This document shows, one piece after another, positions 46,178-57,802 of a stretch of 64,000 bases of DNA. The translations under genes were made by a program, and so were the position numbers. The stretch lies in the NCBI GenBank assembly GCA_036245805.1, contig BTRK01000006.1:48973257-49037256 (forward strand). Direction: 5' to 3'. Numbering within the stretch: position 1 is the first letter of the stretch; the number at the start of each line of letters is the position of its first letter. The notes below the pieces were generated by a model that ran no database searches, was not told the DNA's origin, and was given only the letters and a program-made list of their open reading frames with translations. The stretch comes from Pristionchus mayeri. Lineage: Eukaryota > Nematoda > Chromadorea > Rhabditida > Neodiplogasteridae.

Positions 46178-46899
46178 TAAGAAACGTTTTCTGAAATAAC
46201 TTTAATCTCTTGTAAAATTTCGGGAACCATTGCTACAGCCATGTTACTGTATAAAGAAATATCGGAACGTCTGTTATGCTTTTTTCAAATCGCTCTAATT
46301 CGCTTCGAAATCATCATAGAAGCAAAGGACATTGACCTTTAGTATTGTCAGGGTGATAAGTGAAAATATCGAAACCGGATTTGAAGGTGCATTCTCGGGC
46401 TCTGGGAGCAGCAATTGCAACTAGCACTACTGTCGCAGCAGCTCCAGCACCTGCAGACTTTCCCTGCTGCCCCGCTGCTGCTTCCACTCCAGACCCCCGC
46501 TGCACGAGCTGGTTCAGCAGCAAGTACTGGCGAAGTTCGCTGAAGATACTCCAAAATGCTCCCAGCCAAGTACAATACACTCAGGTGATTAGCTAAAAAA
46601 TGTATTTTTTATTTTTTTAAAATAACTACCATTCTAGCTAGAGAGACAGATATTGGCTCGCGACAATTTCGTGGGTTTTCAGCAGCCGTACCGCAAACAT
46701 GTATAGTTAACTGTAGAACGAGTTGATTCATACCCATCCCGAGAATATTCAGTGCCGATTTTCTTTTACCGCATCCAATATTGTCTTATTTATCCGTCTT
46801 GTCGAAAACCTCTTCACGAAAAGTTAGGTTTTCCGAAAAAAATTTAAAAATTTGAAAATGAGGAATACAAGAAAAAGTTGATCAAACTAAGTGACTTAA

Positions 46900-48701
46900 G
46901 AGACCCTCCACCAGAGAACGTAACAGGTCCTCGGATGGTCAAAAAATCGACTTTCTCAAAATCATCTCTAATGTAGTTTTTCTGGAGTATTTTCACGCGT
47001 AGAAACCGAATTTCCATATGAGAACGCGAAAAAATGAGAATGAAAAATTTTATGGTCGAAAAATCGAAAATTTCGATCCGAAATGGCACATAAAGTGCCA
47101 TAACTAAGTTTAAAAAAATATGATTTTGGGTGATTGGCATTTTTGGAATCTACTAATGGTGACGACACTCCACATTTTTTCCAGAATTTTAAAGGTGTAT
47201 ATATTTCGACTTTTTTGAGCCTGAATTTGGTCATCTCGGTTCAAATTCCGAGAAATGGAACTTGCAATTTCTCATATACGGGCTCTACGTTGCCCAAACT
47301 ACCAGAAAACTTTATTTATCAACAAAGTCAACTTCTACAATTACATTGGAGCACATGCCCAATTGAGGGTCCCCGAAATTTGAAATTGTCGAAATTAGAG
47401 ATTTTGCTCACAATGTACCAAGATTTGGAATTTATTTCGTTGTTTTATATGCCTGAAATCTGTTCTAATGTAGTGTGGCGTAACTACAGTGAGTAATTCT
47501 AAATATTAGATGCATCTGCTGTCCAATCTGAGAGCTTATGGATGATTCACTATCACGAAATATCGCAATTGTGAACAAAATTATTGAATTTTTGAGTGAT
47601 TCTCAGTTGTATGAAGTTTTCGTGCGTTGTAAGTAGCAAAATCGGATTCAGCGAGTTGAAATACACTAGAAATATTAGTTTTTGTGAAATTTTGCAAAAA
47701 AAAAATAAAATTCGAATTTTCGAAAATCAACGAAAAATTAATTTTCCGAAAATTATGATTTAACAAGTGTTTCCGGTGTATTACAACTCGCTGATTCCGA
47801 TTTTGCTACAGACGACGCACGAAAACTTCATACAACTGAAAATCCATCAAAAATTCAATAATTTTGTTCACAATTGCGACATTTCGTGATAGTGAATCAT
47901 CCATAAGCTCTCAGATTGGACAGCAGATGCATCTAATATTTAGAATTACTCACTCTAGTTACGCCACACTGTACTGAAACAGATTTTAGGCAGATAAAAC
48001 AGCGAAAGAAATTCCAAATCTTGGTACATTGTGAGCAAAATCTCTAATTTCGACAATTTCAAATTTCGAGGACCCTCAATTGGGCATGTGCTCCAATTTA
48101 ATTGTAGAAGTTGACTTTGATGATAAATAAAGTTTTCTGGTAGTTTGGGCAACGTAGGGCCCGTATATGAGAAATTGCAAGTTCCATTTCTCGGAATTTG
48201 GCACGAGATGAGAGAGATGACGGAATTTGGCATGAGATGAGATGACGAGATGATCAGGCTCAAAAAAGTCAAAATATATACACCTTTAAAATGTGGAGTG
48301 TCGTTACCATTAGTAGATTCCAAAAATGCCAATCACCCAAAATCATATTTTTTTAAACTTAGTTATGGCACTTTATGTGCCATTTCGGATCGAAATTTTC
48401 GATTTTTCGACCATAAAATTTTTCATTCTCATTTTCTCGCGTTCTCATATGGAAATTCGGTTTCCACGCGTGAAAATACTCCAGAAAAACTATATTACAT
48501 ATGATTTTGAGAAAGTCGATTTTTCGACCCCAAAAGTGAGGGGTGCCAGAAACTTTTTCAAAATCGACCCCAAACCTTAGTCATTGCTGCCGGCGATCAG
48601 CACTCGGGACCGACACTTCAGAAAAAAAGTATGGGAATTATCGAATTTTTGACCATCCGAGGACCCCTGCACAGTTGTTACGTTCTCTCGTGGAGGGTCT
48701 C
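46900..48701. mobile_element. TTAA-flanked fold-back element
   Basis: Bordered by TTAA at 46896-46899 and 48702-48705. Ends gagaccctccaccagagaac and, at the right, gagaccctccacgagagaac. Arms of about 830 bases pair to a centre near 47733; the right arm has about 120 extra bases near 48520-48640. TTAA targets suggest a piggyBac-like origin, an inference only. No transposase. Confidence 0.8.
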
Positions 48702-48705
48702 TTAA

Positions 48706-49076
48706 TAATATCTGCCTCAAAATACCAAATGTTACTTCTCTACTTATACTCAGAAATATTCTTCTTTGAACTCTTCTTCTTTACTCATGACTATCGCCAC
48801 TCAAAGTATTTCATTATTTTGATTATAAAGTAAATCAAACACGAGATCACCATTTGTGTGTATATTAATTGCCGCTCTATTGGAGAAGGAACAAAAAAAG
48901 CTTCGTTCAAATGCACGAATGGAGCAACCCGCGTAACTCTTTAACTTCCAGCCACACCCTCTTCCACGACAATACTGTGCTCCTCTTCTCATATGTTCGA
49001 ACATCGATTCTGGCAGCCACCACATAAAGCGACTAAGAATCAGGAAAATAAGCTAGAGACGAGTCCAGCCAATACC
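48706..49076. other. no gene seen
   Basis: Unique A/T-rich sequence between the TTAA element and the next exon candidates. Confidence 0.3.
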
Positions 49077-49350
49077 ATGTCCGAACATACTGAACGCGCC
49101 TTCTCTGAAGCATTGAGAATGGTGAGGTCCTCGGAATGTCGTGAGATTATTTTCTTGATACAATGACGAAACTTACATCCAGCGCTGGGTCAATCAATTA
49201 TGCTCATAAAAACATTCTGATTATGGTTCGAACATATTCGAATATGTTCAGGATGAGACAACACGTCGGTTCTATTCGATGCCTCACACCCCACCACACG
49301 CTGCACCGAGAGTGCTTGCTACGGAATATTTTATCAACATCTTCTTGAAG
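49077..49350 (+). CDS. two candidate exons, unrecognised
   Basis: Exon 49077-49121 from ATG: MSEHTERAFSEALRM, donor gtgagg. Exon 49252-49350 after acceptor atatgttcag: DETTRRFYSMPHTPPHAAPR then VLATEYFINIFLK, donor gtgtgg. Both phase 0. Beyond it an acidic piece DEQSFESNEEDE before gtgagc (49406) reads in another frame, so either the model is incomplete or the gene is shifted. Not recognised. Confidence 0.33.
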
Positions 49351-49441
49351 GTGTGGCGAATCTGTTGATGAGCAGTCGTTTGAAAGCAACGAGGAAGACG
49401 AGGTGAGCAAGAGCGAATTTGTAGTGTTCAATGCCTATTCT

Positions 49442-49640
49442 TAGAGCTCGAGAAGCGATGACATGCTATCTTCATTCAATGCACTCTCTCGCAGGTCCAC
49501 CGGTCTAGAGAGATGGTCTGACTTTCTCCATACACTCTCTCGCCGGCTAGGGAAAGCGAGAGAGCATGAGTTTTGGAGAGAGACAGACGATTACTCGGAG
49601 AGTGCGTAGAATTATAAAGAGACTGGCATTGTTTCTCGAC
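49442..49640. mobile_element. family A MITE with nested family B, second case
   Basis: Outer tagagctcgagaagcgatg to attgtttctcgac; inside, about 49512-49600, gatggtctgactttctccat to cagacgattactcgg. The inner copy shares the unusual gactttctccat and catgagttttggagagag with the nested copy at 22.9 kb. Confidence 0.75.
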
Positions 49641-49945
49641 CACAAACTTTTTTTTCAGAAATATATCTGAGCCAAGGCGCAATTAGGCGCCAACTCTAAT
49701 TATTAATTGATTAAAAATGGCGCCAACTCTAATTATTAATTGATTATTTTAATTGTTAATATTTTAAAACCCATTCTCTGTAAGACTGCAGAGAACAGGG
49801 GGATAGGTGGCACAACTCGGTCAAAATGGTCGCCCAGACCTCAAACTTGGGGAACGTGACCCTTGGGACCAAAGAACTTTTTTACCGAAAGCGTGACCCC
49901 AAATATCGATTTTTGATCTACCAAAATCGATTTTCCAGATTTTGG

Positions 49946-50780
49946 ATTTCGCTATCGAGTGATGGCGCATTCGAAAGAGCATGAAAAGTTATGTAAGAAA
50001 CTAAAAGGAAACCAGAATCCATCAACGTTGACATCATCTACAGCTCGAGATGTGACCATTTCGGCTACTTTCGGTAGATCTTGACAAGAATGCACATGAA
50101 GATATGGTTTCTCAGTTCCTGTTTCGATATATATTATGTATTTTTTAAAGCTGAATACGATGGCGCTCTAGAATCACCACATTTTTAGTGCGCTCATAGT
50201 CGGAACGTCGCTCAACCACGACGCCTTCAGAATCAAAATATTTTATACTTCAGTTTACGCCATCGAGTTATAGCTCATTCGAAAGACCACGAAAAGTTAT
50301 GAAAGAAAATGTAAAGAAACCAGAATTTCCTCAACGTTGACGTCATCTAGAGCTCAAGATGTGACCAGTTCGGCTACTTTCGGTAGATCTTGACATGAAT
50401 GCACATGAAGATATAGTTTATCAGTTCCTGTTTCGATATATATTATGTATTTTTTAATGCTGAATACGATGACGATCTGGAATTACCACATTTTTAGTGC
50501 GCTAATAGTCGGAAGGTCGCTCAACCATGACTCCTTCAAAATCGAAATATTTTAAACTTCCGATTTCGGTATCGAGTGATAGCTCATTCGAAAGAGCATT
50601 AAAAGGTATGTGAGAAACTGTAAGGAAACAATAATTTCCTCAACGTTGACGTCATCTAGAGTTCGAGATGTGACCATTTCGGTTGCACATTCTTCTTTAC
50701 CCATATTTATTCTGTATTTGTAATGTTGAATACGATGGAACTCTAGAATTGTCACATTTTGGGTGCGCTCCTACTCGGTA
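49946..50780. repeat. tandem repeat, period about 309 bp, 2.7 copies
   Basis: Marker attcgaaagagcatgaaaag recurs at about 49969, 50277 and 50587; gcacatgaagatat at about 50090 and 50399. Units differ by roughly one base in ten. Single, older copies occur at 13940-14050, 17230-17330 and 18650-18840. Confidence 0.82.
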
Positions 50781-50824
50781 GCTCACACAACCGTGACCTG
50801 GTCAGGGAGGAAATTTTGATTCTC

Positions 50825-51730
50825 ATGGGTACTTGTCCCAAGGATGATCTTCCCTCTTTCATGAGCATTACGGAGAAGAAGGCTCATTACTGTCCCGAGA
50901 TTACGTGTTCAGCTTCATTCGATACTGTAGACGAGTTGGAAGCACACTGGCTGGCTGGAGTACATTGTCCCTCCCCCATGCAAGCAACACTGAGAGACGA
51001 GTGCCTCAAGATGTATAGCGCTGGAGTTGAGAATGCGCTTTCTCATCGTCTGACGCTGCCGGATGTCGATGATACCGCCGCGGAGATGATGGACGACGAT
51101 GACTCCGATGATGCACTTACGGAAATCAAGCCTAACGAGGATATCGATGATGCAATCTCAGAATTAGAGCATACCCATTACGACGATGAGAAGAATATGG
51201 AGAAGGGATGAGCAATCAAGCAAAGGAAGGCTGTCATTCGATTCACTGAAAAGGCCAAGAGATACATCGAGAAGCTCTACGATCATGGAATGTCTCAGAA
51301 GAAGCATATCCCTCCTGAGGAAGCTGAGAAGATGATGGCTAATGAGAAGGAAAACGGAGTCCGCGTGTTCTCGATAGAAGAGCGACTTACTGCAAAGCAG
51401 ATATTATGACTCTACTCTCGCATTTCTGCAGCCAGAGTTGCTGCTTCAGTCTCGCAGAAGCCACGATTCAAGCGATTTATGGGAGTTGAGGTGGAAGAAA
51501 AGGGGGAATTCGACGAGAATGCAATCTTCGAGGAGCGATGGTATAACAACGATCAGGATCTTTACGTCCAGTCGATCATGGACAATCGTCACGAAATCTT
51601 CGACCTTGGACAACCTCTTGAAATCGACCATGATGAAATTTTCAAGTCGAATGATCATAATGGAGGGCATGGAAAACACACACGACATCACCGCTACCCC
51701 CCACATCGTGTGTATGAGCGTGATGATTGA
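50825..51730 (+). pseudogene. zinc-finger-like protein frame with two TGA stops
   Basis: One reading frame runs for about 300 codons from ATG 50825 to TGA 51728-51730, broken only by TGA at 51209-51211 and 51407-51409. It holds a C2H2-like finger (HYCPEITCSASFDTVDELEA, then HWLAGVHC), an acidic run (MMDDDDSDDALTEI), a segment FTEKAKRYIEKLYDHGMSQK then EEAEKMM, and FSIEERLTAKQI..LYSRISAARVAAS, which I faintly recognise from zinc-finger proteins tied to mobile DNA in animals. His-rich end. No intron. Both breaks are TGA, one of them where the family pattern would have serine or a neighbour. Old gene or element copy; the start is uncertain because the upstream tandem repeat runs into it. Confidence 0.5.
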
Positions 51731-52019
51731 TGCCAAGCAATATTCCATTCAATTTATCCAAATGTTGTTGTCTTTGTCGTTCTTTGTATTGCGAAATTGT
51801 TTTCTTATAAAGATAAAATTACACTCGACATGGTTTGATATCATTCGATTAATGTTGGCAATAATAGCATCGTAGTAATTCGAATAGATCTTTACACAAA
51901 TGATAAAAAGTTGATGCACAATTTCACCTAATTCGCCGTAGATATCGGCTAAGATTCTATCTGAATCGCAATTTTAGATTGCTTATCGATGTAGTATGGC
52001 TGAATTGAGCATGGCTCAC

Positions 52020-52132
52020 CAGAGTTCGAGAAACTATACCAGACTGTCTTCATTCTACACACTCTCTAGGCCGGTAGATAGGCAATAGAGCGTGTAGAAT
52101 GAAAAGAGCGTGGTATCATTTCTTGAACTTTA
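52020..52132. mobile_element. hAT-type MITE family A copy
   Basis: 113 bases, cagagttcgagaaactatac to tcatttcttgaacttta; flanks TGGCTCAC and TGGCTAAC agree at 7 of 8. It lies directly downstream of the last recognisable glycyl-tRNA synthetase exon. Confidence 0.82.
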
Positions 52133-52495
52133 TGGCTAACCACTTTCTGCTGGCCTCCTTTTCTTTCTCTGTAGGCGTGTTCCATCAAGGCGTACGTGAT
52201 TCTGTCTGCACGGGCGAGCGATGAGAAAATGTGCGGAGTGACGTCCTCATGGTGAACCTGCACAAGCAATCAAACACTCATGCCGTGGAAAAAGTCGAGG
52301 TGAAGAGGACATATGTTAATTCCTGCAATTTCATATCTCTGCTCCAAGTAGAGATTTACACCCCATAGTCAAATTTTCAAGTCGCTATCTCTACTGGAAG
52401 CCGACATATGAAATTGTGGGAATTCAGATATTTCCTCTTCTCTTCGACTTTTTCCATGGCATCATCGCCAATCTGCGGAATCTGCGAGATCCGAG

Positions 52496-52612
52496 TAGAG
52501 TTCGAGAAATGATACCACGCTCTCTTCATTCTACACACTCTCTCTAGATCGGTCGATCTGCGAGAGAGAGTGTGTAGAATGAAGAGAGCGTGGTATCGTT
52601 TATCGAACTCTA
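52496..52612. mobile_element. hAT-type MITE family A inside a synthetase exon
   Basis: 117 bases with perfect flanking GATCCGAG (52488-52495 and 52613-52620). The insertion cuts the exon just after DVKKGEREVLGS. The arms are a near-perfect hairpin. Confidence 0.9.
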
Positions 52613-53638
52613 GATCCGAGCACCTCACGTTCTCCCTTCTTCACATCGACCATATCCTTCCTCAAATGGATCTCGCCTCCGTCAAATTGGAGTTTGTACG
52701 CTCTACAATTAGGTAACACCTCGTTTTTGCTGTGCCATGTATTGTTGTTGTTATTATATCATGTTATTGTTATTGTTGTTATTGTTTTCTGTCCTCACGC
52801 GTGCTCAATCTGCTTCTCAAGTTTCTCCAATTCCACCTCGCTAAGCAGTGTGAGCGACGATTGAATCTACATTGCATACTTTGGCAATTGCTTGAATGCA
52901 TTCATTTCATCGTATAATTCCATACCTGCTTCGCCTTGTGGTGGTACTTCTTACCAATCGCGTCCATATTGGCAGATGCATGGACAAAATTGACCAAACG
53001 AGGCTTTGTCAGCTTCCTCTTTGCTGTCTGCAGTCGCTAGTGTGTTTTCACAAATAATTATCATATTTCAATGTATACCACCGAATTCAAATCGATAAAT
53101 GCTTACCAGCTTCTCGAAGCGGGTCTTGAAGTGGTGATCGAGATCTTTCGACTCCTTGTCTTCGTGTCTGACACATTCAATCCATCCGTACGATGTGAAG
53201 ATTTCCGCTTCCCACAGGTTCTAAAACAAATCAGTTTAGCCGATTCATGAAAGATTATTTATGCATTTATGATTTAGGCGCGATTTATTCGTCATTTATG
53301 CATTATTTATAGAGGCGAGCAGTCATTCAATCTATGCGACGAATTTGCTTGCACAAACCTTATTCGAGAAACTCTCGCGGAAGCGAATGAACGCCGGATC
53401 GATTCCGATCTGTACAGAGTATACTCTTCCGTACTCTTGAATGCCATACTCTTGATCAGTACGATCTATAATACCTTAACGAGGAATTGCTGGCATTGTG
53501 CCATGTAGTATCCGAGCGTCTCGCTGGTCACGATTCCCTTCTCCACCGCTTCTCCAATCGTCATTTCTCGCGCTGGTTTTACGTCAATTTGGTTGTGCGC
53601 GGGCAGAAGCACGAGATTGAGTCCCGCTACCTAAACAT

Positions 53639-53751
53639 TAGAGTTCGAGAAACGATACCACGCTCTCTTCATTCTGCACACTATTTCGCCGATCGACCGG
53701 TCTGGAGAGTGTGTAGAATGAAGAGAGCTTGGTATCGTTTCTCGAACTCTA
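53639..53751. mobile_element. hAT-type MITE family A at a splice acceptor
   Basis: 113 bases; flanks CTAAACAT (53631-53638) and CTAAGCAC (53752-53759) agree at 6 of 8. On the gene's strand the duplicated bases are the 3' splice site (..tttag) of the exon starting at 53630. Confidence 0.85.
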
Positions 53752-54287
53752 CTAAGCACGTAGAATGTCTCAAGCAACTCCATAGTTTATGCGAAAACAA
53801 CTGTTGTACCGAAATTTACAGAAGTAGACGATACCTCTTCGAATAGGGGGTGCATCTTATCAGATGGGTCGTATCAGATGGTAGATGTGCTCAATTTCGC
53901 AAGTAGCGCGACTGGGCTCGACGATCGGACCCTGAATTCACAGTGTACGGCATATTATGGACTATGTATTGCATACGTTGTGTGAGCCGCATAAAATTTA
54001 CTAACGAAATGTATGCATGATGTTGTAGAAAAACCTTTTTGAAAGTATGCGGGAAATTGGACCGTGCAATGTGAACTGCTTTGAACGGTAGATGAGTCTG
54101 GAATTTCGGTTACCGATGTTATACTCAGTAACTGTTTCGTTCATGCACCTCAGATCGATTAGCATGAGAGAGTATTTCTGAGATGGGAGCCTTCATTGGG
54201 TGACAGTAGATCTTCAATGGAAAATCCTTTAGATATTGAGACACCGTATCACTCAGTTTTCTCTACTAGGAAACCGTCATAGGCGGG

Positions 54288-54485
54288 CGAGGGGGGCGGA
54301 CAACAGAGCAACGTACAAAAGAGCAACGGTCACAATTCGCTAGAGAGTCGAAGTAGGAACTTGGGAATTGTTGCATTGTTATTAGTATGCGCTATCTAGT
54401 AACATTGCAACAACTCCCAAGTTCGTACTTCGACTCCCCAGCGAACGGAGCTCGTTGATCTATTGTCCGCCAACCCCGCGGGCGA
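54288..54485. mobile_element. MITE with gtccgcc ends
   Basis: gggcggacaacagagcaac at the left and gatctattgtccgccaac at the right; inside, cttgggaattgttgcattgt pairs with acattgcaacaactcccaag. Same family as 36239 and 59300. Confidence 0.6.
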
Positions 54486-55399
54486 TGGATTAGGATACAA
54501 CCCGGATGCATAATTTGCAACTGTTTTTTTTTCGCATTCTGTCCACCGTACCATATTCTCTGCGGGATATTTCTCGATGTCAGTCCACTTGACGGGGGTG
54601 TAAGACGCCTTCTCTCCCTTGATTACACGATACGCCTTGAGAGGAGGAGGCTCTAGCCGAAAAAAAGTAATTATGATGCAGATGACTTTAATAAATAGAT
54701 TTAGTCCGGAAAAGTGTATGTTCCCGTCCCCAATGGGTAGGCGCCTTGGTTGGGCGGGGTCGGTGTCAAGGAATGGTTGGGCGCGCCATAGACCACTACA
54801 CCACTTCGACTCTTAAAGATGAGGGTCTCACATGAATGGATTCGTGATGAACATCGAACTCTCGCTCCCAGCAGCTGATGATGCTCGATTCGAGATCCCC
54901 GTGGACGAGATGTTCTTCCATGAGTCGATGCAGCTTCCGTCGATCCGAAATGGCTTCCTCTGGAGCCAAATCGACCTCCGCCTGGCTAAGAATTTGCTTG
55001 CGCTTCTCCAATTGATCCAGGACCTGAGAAGGACGTGTGCACTCATTTGTAACTACTAATGCTGCTGCGTTCTATAGTGTTCGATTAGCATTTTATTCAA
55101 GAATTTATACGACCTCGTTTTTAAGTATATGAAATATAATCACAGCAAGTATTCGTACCCATTCCATGACGCTCGTGGGAGCTCCGTGATCCTTGAGGTT
55201 CTTCACGAGGTCGCAGTGTTCTTTTACATCGATTCGCAGTGGAGAGAGCTTCTGGAATCGATTGCTATCATTGCAAGTGTTTGCTCTAGATCAGTATCTG
55301 TAGAGGCACTGCAATTGTTTTGTAAAATCGCTTAATTATTTCTATAACTTTTATAAACCGGACAAAATCATAACGAACCGTTTCAATGGCTGAATCGGT

Positions 55400-55876
55400 G
55401 TTGTCTCGGAGGTAATTGGATATCTTTTGAAGAATCTTCTCTGGGGAGCGGGGAGGATTGCGCTTCTCTTCAGATCGATGAGATGCTGATGAAGGAGGAA
55501 CTCGTTGAGCAGAAGCTGCATAGGCCTGAAATTGAGAAGTAGACTTTTCAAGACTTTGATCTGCAATTTGTAGACCAAGTAGACTTTGAAATTAAGAGTG
55601 GAAGTAGACGGAAGAAGACATCGAATAATCCGACAAATACAGTTTTTCGCCAAAATAAAGCGTAGTTTATGAAACGTCTCCTACAGGGCCTAACATCCAT
55701 GTTTCATAACCTGACCGCTCAATAACCTCATACAACTTAACATTAGCATTTATTCGATTGGTCAAACGAATAAATATTTGAATTTCAACTTTATGGCGGT
55801 ATCTATTGAAAAGGATGCATAATGGGCAGACGAAGCCTTCGAGACTCGATTGTATGTGGATCTTATGAGCGAGGAA
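55400..55876. other. one unassigned minus-strand exon, otherwise nothing
   Basis: At about 55525-55380 on the minus strand, between acceptor caatttcag and donor gttcgt, an open stretch reads SPEKILQKISNYLRDNTDSA. It could be an N-terminal exon linked to the synthetase copy, but I do not recognise it. Confidence 0.25.
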
Positions 55877-56010
55877 TAGGGTTATACTCTTATTGGAAAA
55901 TTTTGGTATCAATTTGAGATATGTTTTCATGTTCGCTATATACATTAACTATGTAGTGTACTTGAAACATATCTGCAAATGACACAAAACTTTTCCAATA
56001 AGAGAACCCT
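55877..56010. mobile_element. hAT-type MITE family C, copy 1
   Basis: tagggttatactcttattgg to ttccaataagagaaccctag-type end; flanks GCGAGGAA and GCGAGTAA agree at 7 of 8. The right flank is also the terminus of a family B copy (56011-56107), so C inserted into the end of B. Confidence 0.82.
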
Positions 56011-56109
56011 AGCGAGTAATAGTCTGACTCTCTCCCAACCGCACGCTTTCTCGTTGATCATAGTGGGGGAGAGAGTGTATGATATGGAGAGAGCGAGAAC
56101 ATTGGTGTT

Positions 56110-57800
56110 ATCTAAAAAGATACGCACCCTCTGGAGAGCTGGAGAGAACCGCGTAGCTGTACGTAGGCGAAGCATTGAGGAAGAAGGAGCGACCGTAGTT
56201 CCTGGCAGGAGTAGCAATATGATTGCGTGAATAAATATAAATCGAAACGTGCACATCGAGAACGGAAAACACAAAATGAACGGAGTGCTCTCGCGAACGA
56301 GGACAGAATAGAGACAAACAAGATTGCCAGAGCAGGCGAGAGAGAGAGAAGGAAGTGAACGGCTCAGCCAACAATATTCCTGCCGTGGAACAGCGAAAAC
56401 ATCCCGTGCAGTTTGCAGACTTTGATCTAAACGCACCCAAAAACAAGGAAATGTGATTCAATCACACGCTTTACCATGTTACACTGGCAAAATCGGAGGA
56501 GTGATTCCAGAGATTCTAATGGAAAAAATATATGTCTTAGCTTAATATATTGCGAATTGTTCAGGTCCCTCTGGATGCGATCCTTCACTTTTTGTGCTGT
56601 TCTGCGGCTTTGTCGAATCTATCGCAAACGGTATCATTTGAAGATGGTAAATATAGGAGATAGATTGGCGACAGGTTTGCTCCGGAAAATTGAACATCGT
56701 CCACGTTATTGGGCTAATCGTAGACGTTCATAGATGTCGATAGAGTGTATCAGAGATCGATTTTAAATTTTTTCTCAATACAGTATCGATGAGCTGTAAA
56801 AGTGAGAGCAGCAAATATCATACCCGGCGTACGGATTTCAAAAAAAAATAATATGCACATTCGACTCAGTCAGGTGGGATGGCAAAACTGGATGGAACAG
56901 ATTTCCCGATTTTCCCTCCAGTCCCAGAAGCCCTTTTTATAATATCTCGAGATAAGTGATATTCTTGAATCGAAATGAAGCTGAACACAAAAAAATAACA
57001 ATTTAAAGACTTTTAAAACAAAAAAATCAGTTTCAAGCAATATCATTGAAGTCGGTAATAAAATTCATGAACAGATTATGTTATCTTTTGTTCTGTTGAT
57101 GTTCCCTCAAATTCTAAAATTATTGTGCTTTCTTCCATTGTTTGTCGCGCAACAGCTGTTTGTCTCTTATTGTTCTTTTCTCTTTCACTCGTCTCTCTCT
57201 CATTCCTCGTTCCTCTCGTTAGTGTCAGTGTGTCTCGCTTGCCATAGACACCTCTCTAGTACTCACTTCCCTTATCGCATTGCATATGTACAGATGAATG
57301 AGCAGTCGGATTTGCTTGGAAACCTTCGTTTGAATAATTTGAAATATCAGGCGGAGAAAAATTCAGCCAGATCGGACCAACTTGAATTCTACTACCGCTG
57401 ACCCCCTCAACTGGCCGATTCTCTGGCGATTCCTCTCATGAGGTGCAATATTTAAAAGAAAAATGCCCGTTACGCAACGAGTTGAAATTCTACACAACCA
57501 GTAATTAAGTAGTAATTAAGTAGTAATTAATTTCCACCAGGAAACACAATGATTTCCCCCGAGAACAGCGGTACATAATGCACAATTAGATGCGATCGAA
57601 AGGGGCGGGTGTGTTTTGTTTTCATCTTTCACCCACATATTGAGGAGGAGACGTTGTGCGTCTTGTTCTATGCGTCTTAGGTAAGGAAAAAAAAGAAAAA
57701 AAAAGAAAAAAAGTCTATTGTTTTGGAAAGTACATTTCACAATTTTTTCTCCGTTTCTTTATTACACGATCGATCTTCCGATGTGTGTCGGACAAAAGAT
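56110..57800. other. no supported gene
   Basis: Holds pyrimidine-rich 57110-57260 and a 35-codon ATG frame at 57294 (MNEQSDLLGNLRLNNL) just after acag, which could be a first exon for the PP1 subunit gene; not supported further. 56560-56650 reads VPLDAILHFLCCSAALSNLS, faintly F-box-like, with stops close by. Confidence 0.25.
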
Positions 57801-57802
57801 GA

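Larger units (their letters stand above)
52140..55251 (-). pseudogene. glycyl-tRNA synthetase copy with introns, decayed
   Basis: Minus-strand exons in order: 55251-55159 (WHEP domain, LSPLRIDVKEHCDLVKNLKD), 55023-54832 (VLDQLEKRKQILSQAEVDLA), about 53935-53850 (TCEIEHIYH, then a 12-base duplication that shifts the frame out of SDKMHPLFEE), 53630-53475 (REMTIGEAVEKGIVTSETLG), 53409-53359 (IGIDPAFIRFRESFSNK), 53220-53107 (EIFTSYGWIECV), 53027-52926 (NMDAIGKKYHHKAKQ), about 52860-52799, about 52706-52613 (IHLRKDMVDVKKGEREV) and about 52262-52140 (DRITYALM then EHAYRERKGGQQK). This is the order of eukaryotic glycyl-tRNA synthetase. Class II motifs 1 and 2 and the C-terminal anticodon domain are absent; the GCADRS stretch is lost. 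Exon 54655-54555 (KAYRVIKGEKASYTPVKWTD) is unassigned. Three family A MITEs interrupt or border it. Confidence 0.82.

Noticed and set aside
46844..48580. Pairs of frames such as MPITQNHIFLNL as a duplicated gene
   Set aside because: They are the two arms of the TTAA-flanked palindrome read on opposite strands.
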